Source of the DNA: Rhypophila decipiens | Lineage: Eukaryota > Ascomycota > Sordariomycetes > Sordariales > Naviculisporaceae | Length of the DNA: 64,000 bases | Direction of reading: 5' to 3' | Assembly (NCBI GenBank): GCA_033297075.1 | Contig: MU858191.1 | Span: 36,547 to 100,546 of the forward strand | In this document: positions 11,795 through 23,482 of the stretch, piece by piece | Position numbering within the stretch: position 1 is the stretch's first letter | Layout: each line of letters opens with the position of its first letter | Position numbers and translations under genes: made by a program | Notes under the pieces: model-generated | What the model was told of the DNA's origin: nothing | The model's input: only the letters and a program-made list of their open reading frames with translations | Databases searched by the model: none

Positions 11795-12964
11795 ATGGCT
11801 GCCAAGGGCTCAGGCGCAGTCATCGATCCCACCAAAGCGGCCAAGTACCCCATCATCCTCAGCGACGCATTGTTAGGGAAAACCTCCAAGGAAACATATA
11901 CTGGAGTCCGCTACAACCACAAGCCAGCTCTCTCTTCCGAGACGGCGCCAAACAGTGCGCGATTAAAACCGTCGGCCAAAGAGGGAGTTTTCAACCTAGG
12001 GTTCGATGACCAGGGCAACAAGTACCAATACAGCGGCACCCGAACATCCGAAGACGGCAAATATGTTCTCATTTTCGACCCGGCCCGCAAGGCATTCATC
12101 CTCCACCGGGTGGACTCGTTATTTCACATGAACCTGACCAAGACGCCGACCGACGGCGTGGAGAGTTTACGGAAGCAATTCCCTCATCTCGAAGTCTCGA
12201 GTACCGGCGACAGTGCCGCCGCAAGCAGCAGTGCGAGGCCAACGAAAGCCAAGGCAGGAGAGAAAGCAGGAGCTGCCGGCGGCAAGGCGACAGCAGCGAA
12301 GGCGACAGCTGGAAAGGGCAAAGGAGCAAAGGCAGAAACACCAGCCTCCAAAGCAAAGGCGCAAAAGGGCAAGGCCGCCGACAAGAGCCAACCGGTGGCG
12401 TTGACGCTCCCCAGTGCGACGGCGGCCGCTGCGAAACCAACAACGCCACCGCCGGCGCCCGCTCCTGCTCCGGCAAAGAAGAGTCGTCGGGATCCAGATG
12501 ACTCGGAAGAGGACGAATCGGACGACGACATTGGACTCACGATTGAATACCCCGACGCCCCGCCAGCAAACACGTTCAATTCGGCCCTCGACTTCTCGCC
12601 GGCTTTCCCTACCCAGCGGCGCTTTTCCGAGTTTGTCCGAACAAACGAGGACGAGGATCAAGACGGCGAGGCTGACGTAGATGATGATGCAGAAGAGGAG
12701 GAGTTCGTGGACGCGTTCAAGCTGCCCAGTCCGGTGAACAGGGGTCATCCCTCGAGGCCGCCAGTGGTTGAGGAGCCGGTGCCTATTGAGCCTCCCGAGC
12801 AGTTTACATTCCATTCCGACACCGACAGCGACGCCGACGGGGAAGCAGAGGGCGACGTGGAGATGGCTGATCCGGAAATTAATGCTGAGGCTGATTTAGA
12901 AGAGGCGTTGCTTATGGAGTTTGAGGGTAATGATAGTGATAGCTCCGTCAGCGAGGAGGAGTAG
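11795..12964 (+). CDS. RNA polymerase II elongation factor EAF family (ELL-associated factor)
   Basis: Single-exon 389-aa nuclear protein. Residues 1-125 match the EAF N-terminal domain, with KYPIILSDALLGKTS, a GVRYNHKP block and DPARKAFILHRVDSLFHMNL. The EAF domain binds ELL-type factors and stimulates Pol II elongation. After about residue 130 the chain is low-complexity: an Ala/Lys-rich tract (140-230), then an acidic Asp/Glu/Ser-rich tail to SEEE at the C-terminus, as in the transactivation tails of the family. The ATG at 11795 has a good context (ACAATGGC) and starts directly at the conserved domain. Long antisense ORFs across the Ala/Lys tract are GC-composition artefacts. Confidence 0.92.
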   Translation: MAAKGSGAVIDPTKAAKYPIILSDALLGKTSKETYTGVRYNHKPALSSETAPNSARLKPSAKEGVFNLGFDDQGNKYQYSGTRTSEDGKYVLIFDPARKAFILHRVDSLFHMNLTKTPTDGVESLRKQFPHLEVSSTGDSAAASSSARPTKAKAGEKAGAAGGKATAAKATAGKGKGAKAETPASKAKAQKGKAADKSQPVALTLPSATAAAAKPTTPPPAPAPAPAKKSRRDPDDSEEDESDDDIGLTIEYPDAPPANTFNSALDFSPAFPTQRRFSEFVRTNEDEDQDGEADVDDDAEEEEFVDAFKLPSPVNRGHPSRPPVVEEPVPIEPPEQFTFHSDTDSDADGEAEGDVEMADPEINAEADLEEALLMEFEGNDSDSSVSEEE

Positions 12965-13746
12965 GTCGCAAGACGGATGGATTTCTTTTCTTCTATTGGC
13001 TCTTTTTCCAGCCAGAATCTGTGTTCCCTTTTCCTTTTCCAATCGATATCCGGGCTGGGAGCATTCACCTTTCTTCTTTCTTTTTTGATCGGCAGTGGAG
13101 TTATCGACCGAGAGAGCCATTTTCTAAATTCCCATTCATGTTATATAGATGGCTTGTGTTCTTGTTCGTTATCTATTTCTTTCAAGTTAGCACGACGCCG
13201 GAGTTTTGGTCAAAGGTTAGGATTTACGAGGGCGAGGATTGGTCTCTCGCCCGAAAACTGATGACAAATGAGACGGGAGTTATTTATGAAATCACGGATT
13301 CTATGTTTTTTGATTTTGTGCATTTGGTGAATGACCGCTGCAAGATGCGGCTCATGTGGTTCTCGATCTGGGCATCTCAACAACCCCGCCCTGGCAGACA
13401 GGAGATCGGGATGTACACCACGGTTCAGATCTCGGGATGCCACCCGGAGATATCCATTGCTCGCAATGCCAGAGATCAAAAGCACTTTAATTGATCGATC
13501 CGCAAACAGAACAGGCGCTAAATGTGCCTGACTGCTATCGTGACGTCGTTCATTCTCTGCACTATGATTATGTATGTCGTAGTAGTCCATGTTCTCTGCT
13601 CAACTTTGACCCAGACGATGTCTAGACCGACATTACAAGGACTCTGTTGCTTTCTATATAGGAACACAATTGCCGAACACTTCTCAGGGCTTCATCCTCA
13701 ACCTCCTTCTCCTCTCCTACTAATTACAAACAAACAACAACTGAAA
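12965..13746. other. EAF 3' flank / SDR promoter
   Basis: No gene is supported. The stretch just before 13747 is CT-rich and then A/C-rich (ACAAACAAACAAC), a usual fungal 5' leader. Confidence 0.6.
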
Positions 13747-14802
13747 ATGGCCTCCTCCCGCCCCTGGATATTCCTCTGCCCCTCCTCGCGAGGAATAGGC
13801 CACGCCCTAACCCGCCACTTGCTCCAAACCACGCACCCATCCATTCCCATATTCGCAACAGCCCGCGGCGACGACCTGTCCAGCGTGAAATCCTCCATCC
13901 TCAAAGATCTTTCTCTCCCATCAAACAAACAATCTCAACAAGATCTCGAAAAGCGGCTCCATTTAGTCTCATTAGACGTAACCTCGGAATCATCAATCCA
14001 AGCGGCTTCCGAACGCGCCTCTTTTCTGTTCCCAAAAGGAAACTACCATCTCCATCTTGCTTTCGCCCTCCCCGGGATTCTATACCCTGAAAAGTCGTAT
14101 TCAGCGATAGACTATGAAAATGCGTTGGAGACGTACAAGGTTAATGTTCTCGGGCCGATGCTGTTGATCAAGTATTTTGCGGATTTTATGCCGAAAAAGG
14201 GAACCACCTTTGCAGGAACGGCGGATGATGGGACTGAGGTTATTACTAGTATAAGGTCTGAAGAAGAAGAAGTGGGAAAAAACCCGCCGTCTACTGTCCA
14301 GGGGGTTGGCTCGGCGGGGGGGTATGGCGGCGAAGGGGAGTCTGCTTCCCATCTTCCCAACAACGAAATGGGAAATGGGAATGGGAAGGGGCATCAAGAA
14401 ATCGACAAACAAAAAGGGGGAGAGAAAGAAACAACGATAATGAGGATGAGCCTGCCACCGTCCGCAATCTGGACAACAATGTCCGCCCGTGTCGGCTCAA
14501 TAAGCGATAACCGCCTGGGCGGGTGGTACTCGTACCGTTCGTCAAAGGCAGCAGTCAACAGTCTGACCAAATCGCTAGATCATGAACTGCGCGCAAAGAG
14601 GGACAGCAAGGCTATGGCAGTGGCGTATCACCCGGGGACAGTCAAGACGGGCTTGAGTAGAGAGTTCTGGGGCAGCGTGGCGAATGATAGTTTGTTTACG
14701 CCGCAAGATGCTGCTTCCAAGATGGCGGGTGTGGTTTTTGGATTGAGGGCTGGGCAGAGGGGACGGTGTTGGGATTGGAAGGGGAGTGAGATTCACCCCT
14801 AA
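13747..14802 (+). CDS. Short-chain dehydrogenase/reductase (C-factor-like)
   Basis: Intronless 351-aa NAD(P)-dependent oxidoreductase of the classical SDR fold. The dinucleotide-binding motif is atypical (CPSSRGIGHALT near residue 12, with only the RGIG part standard). The active-site pair is Tyr263-x-x-x-Lys267 (YRSSK), followed by YHPGTVKTGLS. The start was placed at the ATG at 13747, preceded by CTGAAA, because the in-frame upstream sequence to 13522 looks non-coding and the SDR core begins at once. An insertion of about 75 residues (roughly 160-235), rich in Gly, Glu, Asn and Lys, separates the Rossmann half from the catalytic half; it has no convincing splice sites, so it is probably a disordered loop. 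Substrate unknown. The gene is convergent with CHS5. Confidence 0.88.
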   Translation: MASSRPWIFLCPSSRGIGHALTRHLLQTTHPSIPIFATARGDDLSSVKSSILKDLSLPSNKQSQQDLEKRLHLVSLDVTSESSIQAASERASFLFPKGNYHLHLAFALPGILYPEKSYSAIDYENALETYKVNVLGPMLLIKYFADFMPKKGTTFAGTADDGTEVITSIRSEEEEVGKNPPSTVQGVGSAGGYGGEGESASHLPNNEMGNGNGKGHQEIDKQKGGEKETTIMRMSLPPSAIWTTMSARVGSISDNRLGGWYSYRSSKAAVNSLTKSLDHELRAKRDSKAMAVAYHPGTVKTGLSREFWGSVANDSLFTPQDAASKMAGVVFGLRAGQRGRCWDWKGSEIHP

Positions 14803-15176
14803 CTTAACCTATAATAGTTAACTCTCATGATTGCATGGTAGTCATTGTTGTACCACTTGGAGAGTAGAGCCATGTCGGCTGTATCGAGTAGCATTAGATA
14901 CGGATATAACAAACGCTTCAGTGACCCTGTCTGTCCAGCGATCCCATCCCATAACTCAAGATCAACACCAACTTGTGCATCGGCAGCGGGTTTGGTGCGG
15001 CATAGAGAACAAGTCTAGGATACTAGAATAATCATACACGCTCAGCTCAGCTCAGCTCGCCCATCCGTCCGTCCATGAGAAACAATAATTATACTCCTAC
15101 TCCCAGTGGCATTACAATGGTATGGCTAATACCTACTCAATCCGTAAAAAAGAAAAAGACCTTCATGTCATGAAAA
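14803..15176. other. Convergent 3' region SDR / CHS5
   Basis: Two 3' flanks. A short AGCTC microrepeat occurs near 15040-15057. Nothing else seen. Confidence 0.6.
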
Positions 15177-16445
15177 TCATAGCGCAACATCCTGGAACGA
15201 CCCCCCTTCACCAGGCGACTTTCCCCCTCCACCACTTGCTAAACCCTTATCCTTCCCATCACTATCATCATCATCTTCTTCCACCGTAGCCTGTTTTTGA
15301 CGCACCGCCAATCCCTGTTGCTCCCTTTCGTCAGACCGCACCTTTTGCTCATCCTGTCTAGATTTCTCCTCCGGCTGCTGCTCATCGTCGTCCTCGCTCT
15401 CCTCGTCTGAATCATCCTTGTCACTTGCCTCACCCTCCTCTTTCCTCTTTGCAGCGGCTTCCTCAGCACTAGGACCCCCATTAGCAGGCACCGGTGGCAG
15501 ATCCTTCTGTGCTTGTGGCTGCTGCTGAACCTGCTGATACTGGCCCTGAGCCGCACCAGCCGACCCAGCAGTCCCCGGACGATGTGAATCATCCGCCACA
15601 GGACTAGGCCGCATAGCATCGAGGTAGAACTTGGTGACGCCCAGGATGCGCCCGTTCTTCTCGCAGGCATCGACCCACTCGGGCCGCACAACCGGTATAT
15701 TCAGCTCGTTTGCGCGCTCCCACTGCACACCCCGGCCTTCTGTCGTGACGAAGTGCGTCGTGTCGATACGGACCCCGTCCACCACCTTGGCACCGATACG
15801 CTCCACCGCGTGAAGAAGATTCTCGCGCACATGGGCTGGGAGGATTCCGGTGGTGATGGTGATTCCGCTGAGGTCTGTCATTTTGTGGGTCCGCACCACC
15901 ACGCGCTCGCTCGCAAGAGTCCCCGCTGTTGTTCGTAGGACCAGATGGAAGGCATATTCCGTGTCGACGGCTAGACCACTGATCTTGGTCGAGTGCATGG
16001 CCTTGGGGTTGGGGATGTTGCCTGCTTTCTGGCCGTTGCGGAAGAGGGAGAGGCTGATGAGGTCTGCCGTCGCGAGCTGGATGGGCTCCCACTCGAGGAC
16101 GACGCTCGTCTGCGTCGCATTGCGGCAGGTGAGGATGGGGGCTACCGGCTCGGCTGTGCCAAAGGTCGAGTAGATTTGTTCTTGGAGGTTGCGGAATGCG
16201 CGCTCCGCTTCGGATTCCGAGTTGGTGTTGCGGGCGACGGTGATGTCGACTATGGAGCCCGACGAGATGTCGGGCGGGAGGAGGATTGAAGGGAACTCGA
16301 TCTTGAGCAAGCAAAGAATGGTTCTGTTAGCTGGGATTCTTCGGTTATATGTACCAGGTAGCTAGCTACTGACCAGTCGTTTATCGGGCGTCAGGAGGAC
16401 GGTGACGCCGGCGTCGACTTTGCCGACGGTCAAGGACACGAGCAT
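15177..16445 (-). CDS. CHS5: Exomer scaffold subunit Chs5 (FN3 + BRCT)
   Basis: Chs5 is the trans-Golgi exomer scaffold that carries chitin synthase and other cargo to the plasma membrane. Exons: 16445-16374 (24 codons, MLVSLTVGKVDAGVTVLLTP...) and 16301-15177, with a 72-bp intron in phase 0, giving 398 aa. The short first exon plus IEFPSILLPPDI forms the Chs5 N-terminal dimerisation segment. An FN3 domain follows at about 75-163 (VVLEWEPI, DTEYAFHLVLRT), then a BRCT domain at about 166-250 (THFVTTEGRG, VVRPEWVDAC). The C-terminal 140 residues are charged, Gln/Asp/Glu-rich and probably disordered; yeast Chs5 also has a long Lys/Glu tail, but longer. The FN3-BRCT order is diagnostic. Confidence 0.95.
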
Positions 16446-17186
16446 GGTTGCGATTTGCTAGCTATGTGCGATGCAGATACTCCGATAATCGAGCTTCGAG
16501 TTCCGTTCCGTTATTTGTACTGAGCTGGCAAGGTAGGTCCCCGTCCTGGTCAATGTCCCCAAGTTAAGTTTATTTGGTTGTGATGCACGATTGGGTCGAC
16601 GATTGGTATTGACGATTGGGATGACAGCTTGTGTAACCGACCCCTGGCGGCCTGTTAGTACGATACCTGTGACGGGGTCATCACCCACCCGACGTTGCAA
16701 TACCACTCAATATTACCACATTTCAAACAGTTCAAGTGTCATTAAAATACGAGTTGGAGGGAATTAACGTTTTAATTCTTTCTCTGCTCAAGATTCTGGT
16801 TATTTTCATGGCTGATGGTTTAGATTTCAAGGACCGGTTGGGTATCTTCAAGTACTGGGCTAACACTTCTCAGGGGCAAGGTAGGCACTGAGCTCAATGG
16901 ACCTGGCCCGGAAGGTATGTACAACAAATGTGGCTCGAAACCTACAAGACAGTCATCTTGGCTCTCAGGGTTATACCTTGGAGGACAAGTTTATGTACAT
17001 CGTACAAGAGTTCCATGAGTTGGGGAAGGGTGTCTGGTGACCTCCAGTTTTCCAGAAAAACCTTAGGTACATCAAGCCTCTTCAAGACGCGGCCGTGAAT
17101 ACATAATCTCGAGAACTACAAGCCCAAATCCAGGTGTACACTAATGACACTATACAGTTCTCTAACTTCTTGCCCACAAGGGGCGT
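16446..17186. other. Intergenic: CHS5 promoter / 3' flank of unknown gene
   Basis: No coding or RNA feature is supported. Confidence 0.6.
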
Positions 17187-17822
17187 CTAGACCTTCCGAT
17201 CGACATCCAGGATCCCAGGCTCAAGAGTGTCTGATTCCTCCTGTGGTTGCCCAGCACTGTCGCCCGTGACATTTATGCTCAGCTTGGGCGCGATGTTATC
17301 TTTGATGTGCTGAGCAAAGTAATCGACCAGTTTCGGAAACTCGAGCAGCAAGATTCGCTGGGGGTCCTGTCCGGCGAGGTTGACAGTGCCGTATAATTGC
17401 TTCCCCTTGGTGTTCAGCTCTCTCGAGATTCCGACGCCTAACCAGCTGTAGCCATTCTTGTTGAGGGCTACGCAAAAGGCCCTTCTGATCCGTGTTGCTG
17501 CCCGGTTCTTGACGACTACTTTTACGTTGCCGGTGCTCCCAAAGGCATAGACCGAGAGTATCAAGGGCTGAAGGGGCTTGGACGTATAAAAGGAGAGGAA
17601 CTTGGCGGTAAGAGGATGTTCTGGCCCAGAGAGATATTTCATGTGCTGCTCATAGACCAGGTGCTGTTCAGAAATCTTTACCACGATGGGGAAGTCTCTA
17701 GTGTTTAGGCGCTTTATCTGTCTTGCGCTCCAAGGCAATCCCAGGTTGAGCCTCCTGGCGATGGGATATATCTTCTCACTGAACGGGAGGAGTTGGAAGA
17801 ACCGTGCGGCGGTTGGAATCAT
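17187..17822 (-). CDS. Unknown protein, 211 aa
   Basis: I do not recognise this protein. The ORF is a single exon from the ATG at 17822. Amino-acid use is balanced and coding-like: a basic amphipathic N-terminus (MIPTAARFFQLLPFSEKIY), a mixed alpha/beta-looking middle with repeated Val/Arg/Lys segments, and an acidic C-terminal 25 residues. There is no TM helix and no known catalytic motif. The basic, Ser/Leu-containing N-terminus could be a mitochondrial presequence, but this is a guess. It is transcribed away from eIF1A. A chance ORF cannot be excluded, although its length and composition argue against it. Confidence 0.6.
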   Translation of the reverse strand: MIPTAARFFQLLPFSEKIYPIARRLNLGLPWSARQIKRLNTRDFPIVVKISEQHLVYEQHMKYLSGPEHPLTAKFLSFYTSKPLQPLILSVYAFGSTGNVKVVVKNRAATRIRRAFCVALNKNGYSWLGVGISRELNTKGKQLYGTVNLAGQDPQRILLLEFPKLVDYFAQHIKDNIAPKLSINVTGDSAGQPQEESDTLEPGILDVDRKV

Positions 17823-18519
17823 TGTGCCCCCCTTTTTCTTTTGCTTTTGGCCTCTCGTTCCATCCCTTTGGCTTGCAGTTGAGAAAGCTGCCTTGAGGGT
17901 CTCGATCTATCAGCGACTGGGTGAGTGAGCGATGCTTCGTACCGAGATATGGTATCCCAACCTTGACTTTATTGAACCTTTTCCCTTGGGGCGAGCAAGT
18001 GGATTCCTCGAGAGCCAAGGAATGACCCTCAGCGGGTCAACCGTTAAAGGGTTACAAGACAAGGTTGGCGATCAGTCCTGATCCTGATCGGTCGTTATCA
18101 ATGGTCAGTTTGTGGAATCCGTATGAAGAAATTATAAAGAAGCCCTGCCAAAACCATCAAATGTCACATGCCCACCCATTGTACTGGTGTGAAATCTCGA
18201 AACTTCGGATCGAATTTACGAGGAAGAGGTAACTCCGTGCCACCAGCGCCACCGCACGGCTAACTTGCCGCTATCAATTAGCCGCGCACCCCCAGCCAAG
18301 AAAAACAAACACACTGTGCACATTGCCCCACGAAACAGTCATCCAACCCAACCTGGCCCCTCCCTCTTTCAGGCCCCTCACTTTCACACTCTTCAAACCT
18401 CAGCCAAGAACCAAATCGTCGACTTCAACGACGCAAAAACTACACGCGCGACAACAACAAGTCGCCCACTTTTTTTTCTATCCCAGATTTTAGAAAGAAC
18501 TCGTTAGAGTCAAGTCAAT
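17823..18519. other. Divergent promoter: unknown gene / eIF1A
   Basis: The 250 bp before eIF1A are C/A-rich with pyrimidine tracts (18350-18480), typical of a highly expressed fungal gene. No ORF is supported. Confidence 0.55.
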
Positions 18520-19268
18520 ATGCCCAAGAACAAGGGAAAAGGAGGCAAGAACAGGCGCAGAGGAAAGAACGAGAACGAGTAAGCAACAGCCTGCCCAATA
18601 AACGCTCCAAGAAATCGAGAGCAAGCGACAACCAACATGGTCGCACACATCGGTTTTTGCGTCGCTTGATCTCAGAGAGAATAATACTGACAATTTGATT
18701 CGCTTGCAGCAATGAGAAGCGCGAGTTGACCTTCAAGGAAGATGGTCAAGAATACGCCCAGGTTCTCAAGATGCTTGGTAACGGCAGGCTGGAGGCCATG
18801 GTACGAGCCGACCTTTTTTTCTTTTTCGCTTTACACATTGTCGCGACAATGCAACTAACACCGAAAACAGTGCTTCGATGGTGTCAAGCGCCTCGGTCTG
18901 ATCCGCGGAAAGCTCAGGAAAAAGATCTGGATCAACAACGGCGACATCATTCTCGTCTCTCTCCGCGAGTATCAAGACGAAAAGGGCGACGTTATCCTAA
19001 AGTACTCTGCCGATGAGGCCCGTTCACTGTACGTTTTTTTGTTCCCAACATATACCCGCTCATTCCTTGAAAAAAACATATTCCTAACCCCCACTACAGC
19101 AAAGCCTACGGCGAACTCCCCGACAACGCCAAGATCAACGAGACAGATACCTTTGGCCCCAACGAAGACGGAGACTGCGGCTTCGAGTTCGACGAGGACC
19201 GCGACTCGGATAGCGACGGTGGTGCCGGCGGTGCCGGTGGCAAGGAGATCGAGATTGATGATATCTAA
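18520..19268 (+). CDS. TIF11: Translation initiation factor eIF1A
   Basis: eIF1A binds the 40S A-site, promotes scanning and helps recruit the ternary complex. Four exons: 18520-18578, 18710-18800, 18871-19028, 19100-19268, giving 158 aa. The product begins [16 protein letters not shown] (basic N-terminal tail), then has an OB-fold core with [45 protein letters not shown] and [18 protein letters not shown]. It ends in an acidic tail with DIDDI-like residues (EIEIDDI), as in eukaryotic eIF1A. All three introns have GTAAGC, GTACGA or GTACGT donors and CAG acceptors, and all phases join. Length and layout are standard for the family. Confidence 0.98.
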
Positions 19269-20368
19269 ACGACAAAACGTCGCGCTTGGATATCGTCAAC
19301 TGGACAAACCACCCCCATCCCCCTTTCATGGATCTCATGCAGTTTCCGCGCCCAGATCTGGGAGGGGGAAGGTGAAAAAAGCTGTCTTCTCTCTCAACCT
19401 TTTTCTTTGAACGATAAATCACGCCACTTAGCAAGTTCAAGAACGGTCCCCGACAGTTTGGTGGATTTCTGTCCAGGTATACCAAAAACAGAATGGAGGG
19501 ATCTGGTAGAGGTCGTGGTGGGAGAGACGTCATGGCTTTTACCGGGTCTATTATACAGAGGGGATGTTTTTTTTCTTTTCAAACGGTTGTGTAATGCAGT
19601 CATTATTGGTTGTGCTTCGTCTTTTTTGCTGTGGTAAAATTGAATGGCCAGTTTTCCCATTATTACTACTTCTCTACCAGCGCATCCATTTGACCGTGGC
19701 ATGAATTGTTGTAAGCATGGTTACTCTAGATAGAAATTCAGACAGCATAAGAGCTATGTCCGTAAAGACTTTCCGGTTCACTTGCCGGGCTATCATGACT
19801 ACTGTCAGCGTAACCTGTTCTACCGTGGCATGATTGCCGAAGCAAATGATATTGCAGATATAAATTTCACAGCATACGATCCATGTCCCATGCCCCAGGT
19901 GAACTCACTGGCCGCCCTGTCATGGCCTCCTAGAAATCTGGTAAAATGGATTGTTCAATATGAATAAATGATGGAACATCATACGCCAAAACAAACCCGC
20001 CTTTTTCTGTATCATCCTGATATCGAATAAGAAAAGGAGGCGCAAAGAAACTACTGAATGTAGTTATAACGTATAGAAATTCAAAAACAGTAACTTGCAC
20101 GAATGGCCCAGTGAGGTGCAGATATCGTTGTCTAACCCCGTCTGTCCAGATGCGTCTCTCTGCATCCTTCCAACCCTCACCCAGTTATCCGTCTATCATT
20201 GTTTCAGTGACCAATCCAGCCCATGCTCTAAGTTCCGCTCTGCACCAGCATATCAACTTTGTCCATCCAACTTCTACCACGTTCACCCGTGATTTAGATG
20301 TATCCCTGACCGTCTCCAGCTTCCTATCCATCCCTGCCATCCAGAGTAGATATCAACCCGTAGCGAGA
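19269..20368. other. Convergent 3' region eIF1A / Las17
   Basis: 3' flanks of two converging genes. Small ORFs here lack any support. Confidence 0.6.
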
Positions 20369-22374
20369 CTACCAATCATCATCGGACGCTTCATCATCTA
20401 TGATATCTCACGTTAGCACTTGTGCCACACAATCCAAAAAAAATTATACAGAACTTACCACTCTTAGAAACCTTCTGCTTCCTCTTCTCCAGCGCAGCAG
20501 CCAGCGCATCCGCCATCCCACCACCACCAGCTCCCGGCGCAACACCAGCAGGCGGCAACCCGCTCCCATGGGGCCCAGTATCCGACCCCCCACCAGGCAC
20601 AGCAGCAGCACTGCGATCGCGAACCAGGCTCCGGTCGACCTTCTTCAACGCACCGATACCTCCCGCCTTCTGGATACTGTCCAACACAGCTGAGCGAGTC
20701 GGGTCACCTGCCACCGCAGGCAACGCCGGGGCAGGAACACCAGATGAGTACCCCGAGTCTCGATTTGGTGGCGGGAGAGGTGGTGCCGGTGGAGGGGGGA
20801 TACCGCCTAGACCACCGGGCGGAGGGGGAGGTGGTGGTGGAGGAGGAATACCGCCTAGGCCTGGCATAGGAGGTGGGGGAGGGGGTGGAGGAGGACCGAC
20901 GCCTGGGAGAGGTGGTGCCGGCGGCGCATGAGATACGGGGAGAGGCGGTGGCGGAGGAGCATTCGAGGCTGGCAATGGCGGTGGCTGCGGAGGCGGGACT
21001 GCATGGCGGGTTGGTAATGAAGGACCTGGGCGTGAGCTCGGTGGCGGAAGCGGAGGTGCATTGGGTCCCGGGGCCTTTGGAGGTAGCGGCGGAGGAAGAG
21101 ATGCTGGCTGACCCGTCTCACGCGACGGGGGGGGTGGAGGGACCGGTCCACGACTGGGAGGCGGTGGAGGCACGCTTCGTTGACCAGAAAAGGGCGGCGG
21201 GACCCCGAATCTAGGAGCTGGGTGTTCAGAATCGTCCATTGGAGTCTTGGGAGGCCGTGGAGGAGGTGGTGGCCCGGGAGCCGCCGGTACTGCACGGGGA
21301 GGATCTATATGTGCGTATTTCCCAGCGTCTGAGATGGGAGGAGGAACAGCAAACCGAGGCCTGGCGGGTGGAGGGGATGGGTCGCGCGGAGGTGTTGGCT
21401 CTCGTTGGACTGCGACCTCGACTTTACCAGATCTCCTCGGAGCCGGAGGCGGTGGCGGAGCTGCTGCTCTTTTCGGGGCTGGGGGTGCCGATGGTGGAGG
21501 AGGTGGTGGTGCCCTTACTCCGGTGCTGCCACCGTTCACCGGAGGAGGCATATGGGGCGGAGGAGCAGCCGCTTGCCTGCTCTTCTCGGCCTGCTCCTGC
21601 TTGAGGAAATCGACAATGAAATCCTGATTGTCACGGATGAAGTCGTCCGTAAGCCCCTTTGACTTGAGGTCGTCGCCAAAGTTCTCCCGCCAGAGCGGAT
21701 CGAACGCATCCAATGTCGCGAATTCAGACCTCGCCGGGTATCCATTGTGTCCATTTCCATTGGCACTTCCAGATCTCGAGTGGCTCGGCGGCGGTGCTAC
21801 GTTTCGAGGCGATTCGGGAGGTGTGGGGGCTGAAGAATGCCTGTGTCCGCCAAATATTCCTCCCAGTAGTCCATGGTGCTTGTGTGTATGCGTGGGCGCA
21901 GCGCCTCCGAAGGGCGTCTTGACTGTAGCCTTGCTGGCGTTCTTTTCCCGGTCATTCATCTTCTTCAGGAACTGCTTCGCCTCTTTCTCGTCGACGAACG
22001 ACAGACCGGCCAGACATTCTTCAAGCTCGAAGGTATGGAAGAAAACACGGTCCTGGTTGTAGTACCATGTGTCGAATATCTCCTGGTCCCATATTACACC
22101 TCGGTTCCCGGGCTGCTCTCCTGTTAGAAGTTATATACGAGGAAAAGAGTCGAGTTGTACGCACAGATATGTCCACCATCTTGATCCAGTACGTATTGCC
22201 CACCAGATCATTGGCAAGGACTACAGCACCCTGTAGTCCGGTGTAGGTCCATCTTGTCCTGTTGGGGTAGGCAACGTAGAGTCGAGCGACGGCGACAGCG
22301 TGGATCTTGTTGGTCTGTTTCGGCACGAAGCGCTTAACCGTCTCCTTGTCGTCGTCGGTCAGGATGGTCGGCAT
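20369..22374 (-). CDS. LAS17: WASP homologue Las17 (Arp2/3 activator)
   Basis: Cortical actin-patch nucleation-promoting factor. Exons: 22374-22165, 22112-20459, 20397-20369, giving 630 aa. Exon 1 and the start of exon 2 form the WH1/EVH1 domain (about 10-120), rebuilt across a 52-bp intron as VDISPGNRGVIWDQEIFDTW. A long poly-proline region (about 160-500) would bind SH3 proteins and profilin. A WH2 actin-binding motif follows (LDSIQKAGGIGALKKVD), and then a central-acidic tail completed only by the tiny third exon: SDDEASDDDW then TAG. The terminal acidic-Trp signature confirms the last 61-bp intron, which has GTAAGT, GCTAAC and CATAG signals. There is no GBD/CRIB domain, as expected for fungal Las17. 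Confidence 0.97.
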
Positions 22375-23482
22375 GGTGACGATATAAATTTGGCGAGCTT
22401 GTAATGATGTTGTGTGCTCGATGCTGTGCTCTCTCTTAGAGCCTCGTGAAGTCGTCAGGCATGGGTAGACAAGAGCCAATGCCGGTCGTCGTCAGGGGCT
22501 GGCGCAGATCCAGACCTAGAGTTGGTCAAGTTACTGGTTCCCGCTCAGCGGCGAGTAACGGCGAGATGGTGCGCTTCGGTCGAGGTATGAGTGGGTGGTC
22601 CCGGCAGATTGGCGTTCGGCGCGACCGGAGATACAAGGTTTCAGTAAAGATCCGCTGGCGTTGGGTGAACACGAATCAAGCTGGTTATAGAATATTCGGA
22701 TCGATTTTGGGAAGCTTGCGCAACGTCGTTGAAGAGTAAAAATGAACAAGGTTGTGCAGACAGTGCCAGGCTGCCTCACAGAGCTCTTCAGTTTGCGGTC
22801 CAACAAGTCTCGGGCTCTCAGGTACCTGCCTCGCCTGTCTTACGACGCCAAGGTGTCATTGGTATTCATACTGTGCTTAATTTCCTGTAGGCTTGCATCA
22901 TCAGCCCGTCGCGCCCCACCTAATCAATGATCCACAGCAATCTTCAAGCCAATTTCCGGGGAGCTGCCACAATAAAACCCCGCACCGCCCATTGCTGCCC
23001 CTCGCCAACACTGTGATGGAAACCCTTGGAACTGGGTCTGGACTTGTCTGTATCCCAATCAGTCGTGGTGATACGGTCGACACTGACACATTTTACACTG
23101 CGTCTGGCGCTTCCACTTCATTTACGACCCTCAGTTGAACTTTCGACCTGCACTGTACCACGGACGATACAATTTTGACATAAATCATCTCTAGTCTCGT
23201 GGTTTGGCCGTCACCGCATTAACTTTGAGCTATCGGGGGACCCATCATCATGCCAGAAAGCCTGATGTTGCCAAGGTCTGATAACCGCATCAACTTATTG
23301 TACTGTTTGGACTCTGTAAGTGGCTTAGGGATTTCACCATTCAATAAGGGCGACCATTTTCACGCGAACAATCTAATACAAGGAAGGGAAAAAAGTATTG
23401 TCCTATAAACTCGTCGATAATCATGCATTCATTAGGGTACAGCCAGCGTCCGTGATTCATTCATCATCCGTCTCGTCCTCGT
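22375..23482. other. Las17 promoter / 3' flank of small-protein gene
   Basis: No gene is supported in this 1.1-kb stretch. Confidence 0.55.

Noticed and set aside
12096..12814. Long antisense ORFs (131-215 codons) opposite EAF
   Set aside because: They mirror the Ala/Lys and acidic low-complexity codons of EAF; composition is unnatural and the sense frame has a conserved domain.
15604..16314. 236-codon ORF in another frame over CHS5
   Set aside because: Arg/His/Pro-rich shadow of the CHS5 FN3-BRCT coding sequence.
20422..21627. Gly-rich plus-strand ORFs opposite Las17
   Set aside because: Complement of the poly-proline codons; no independent support.
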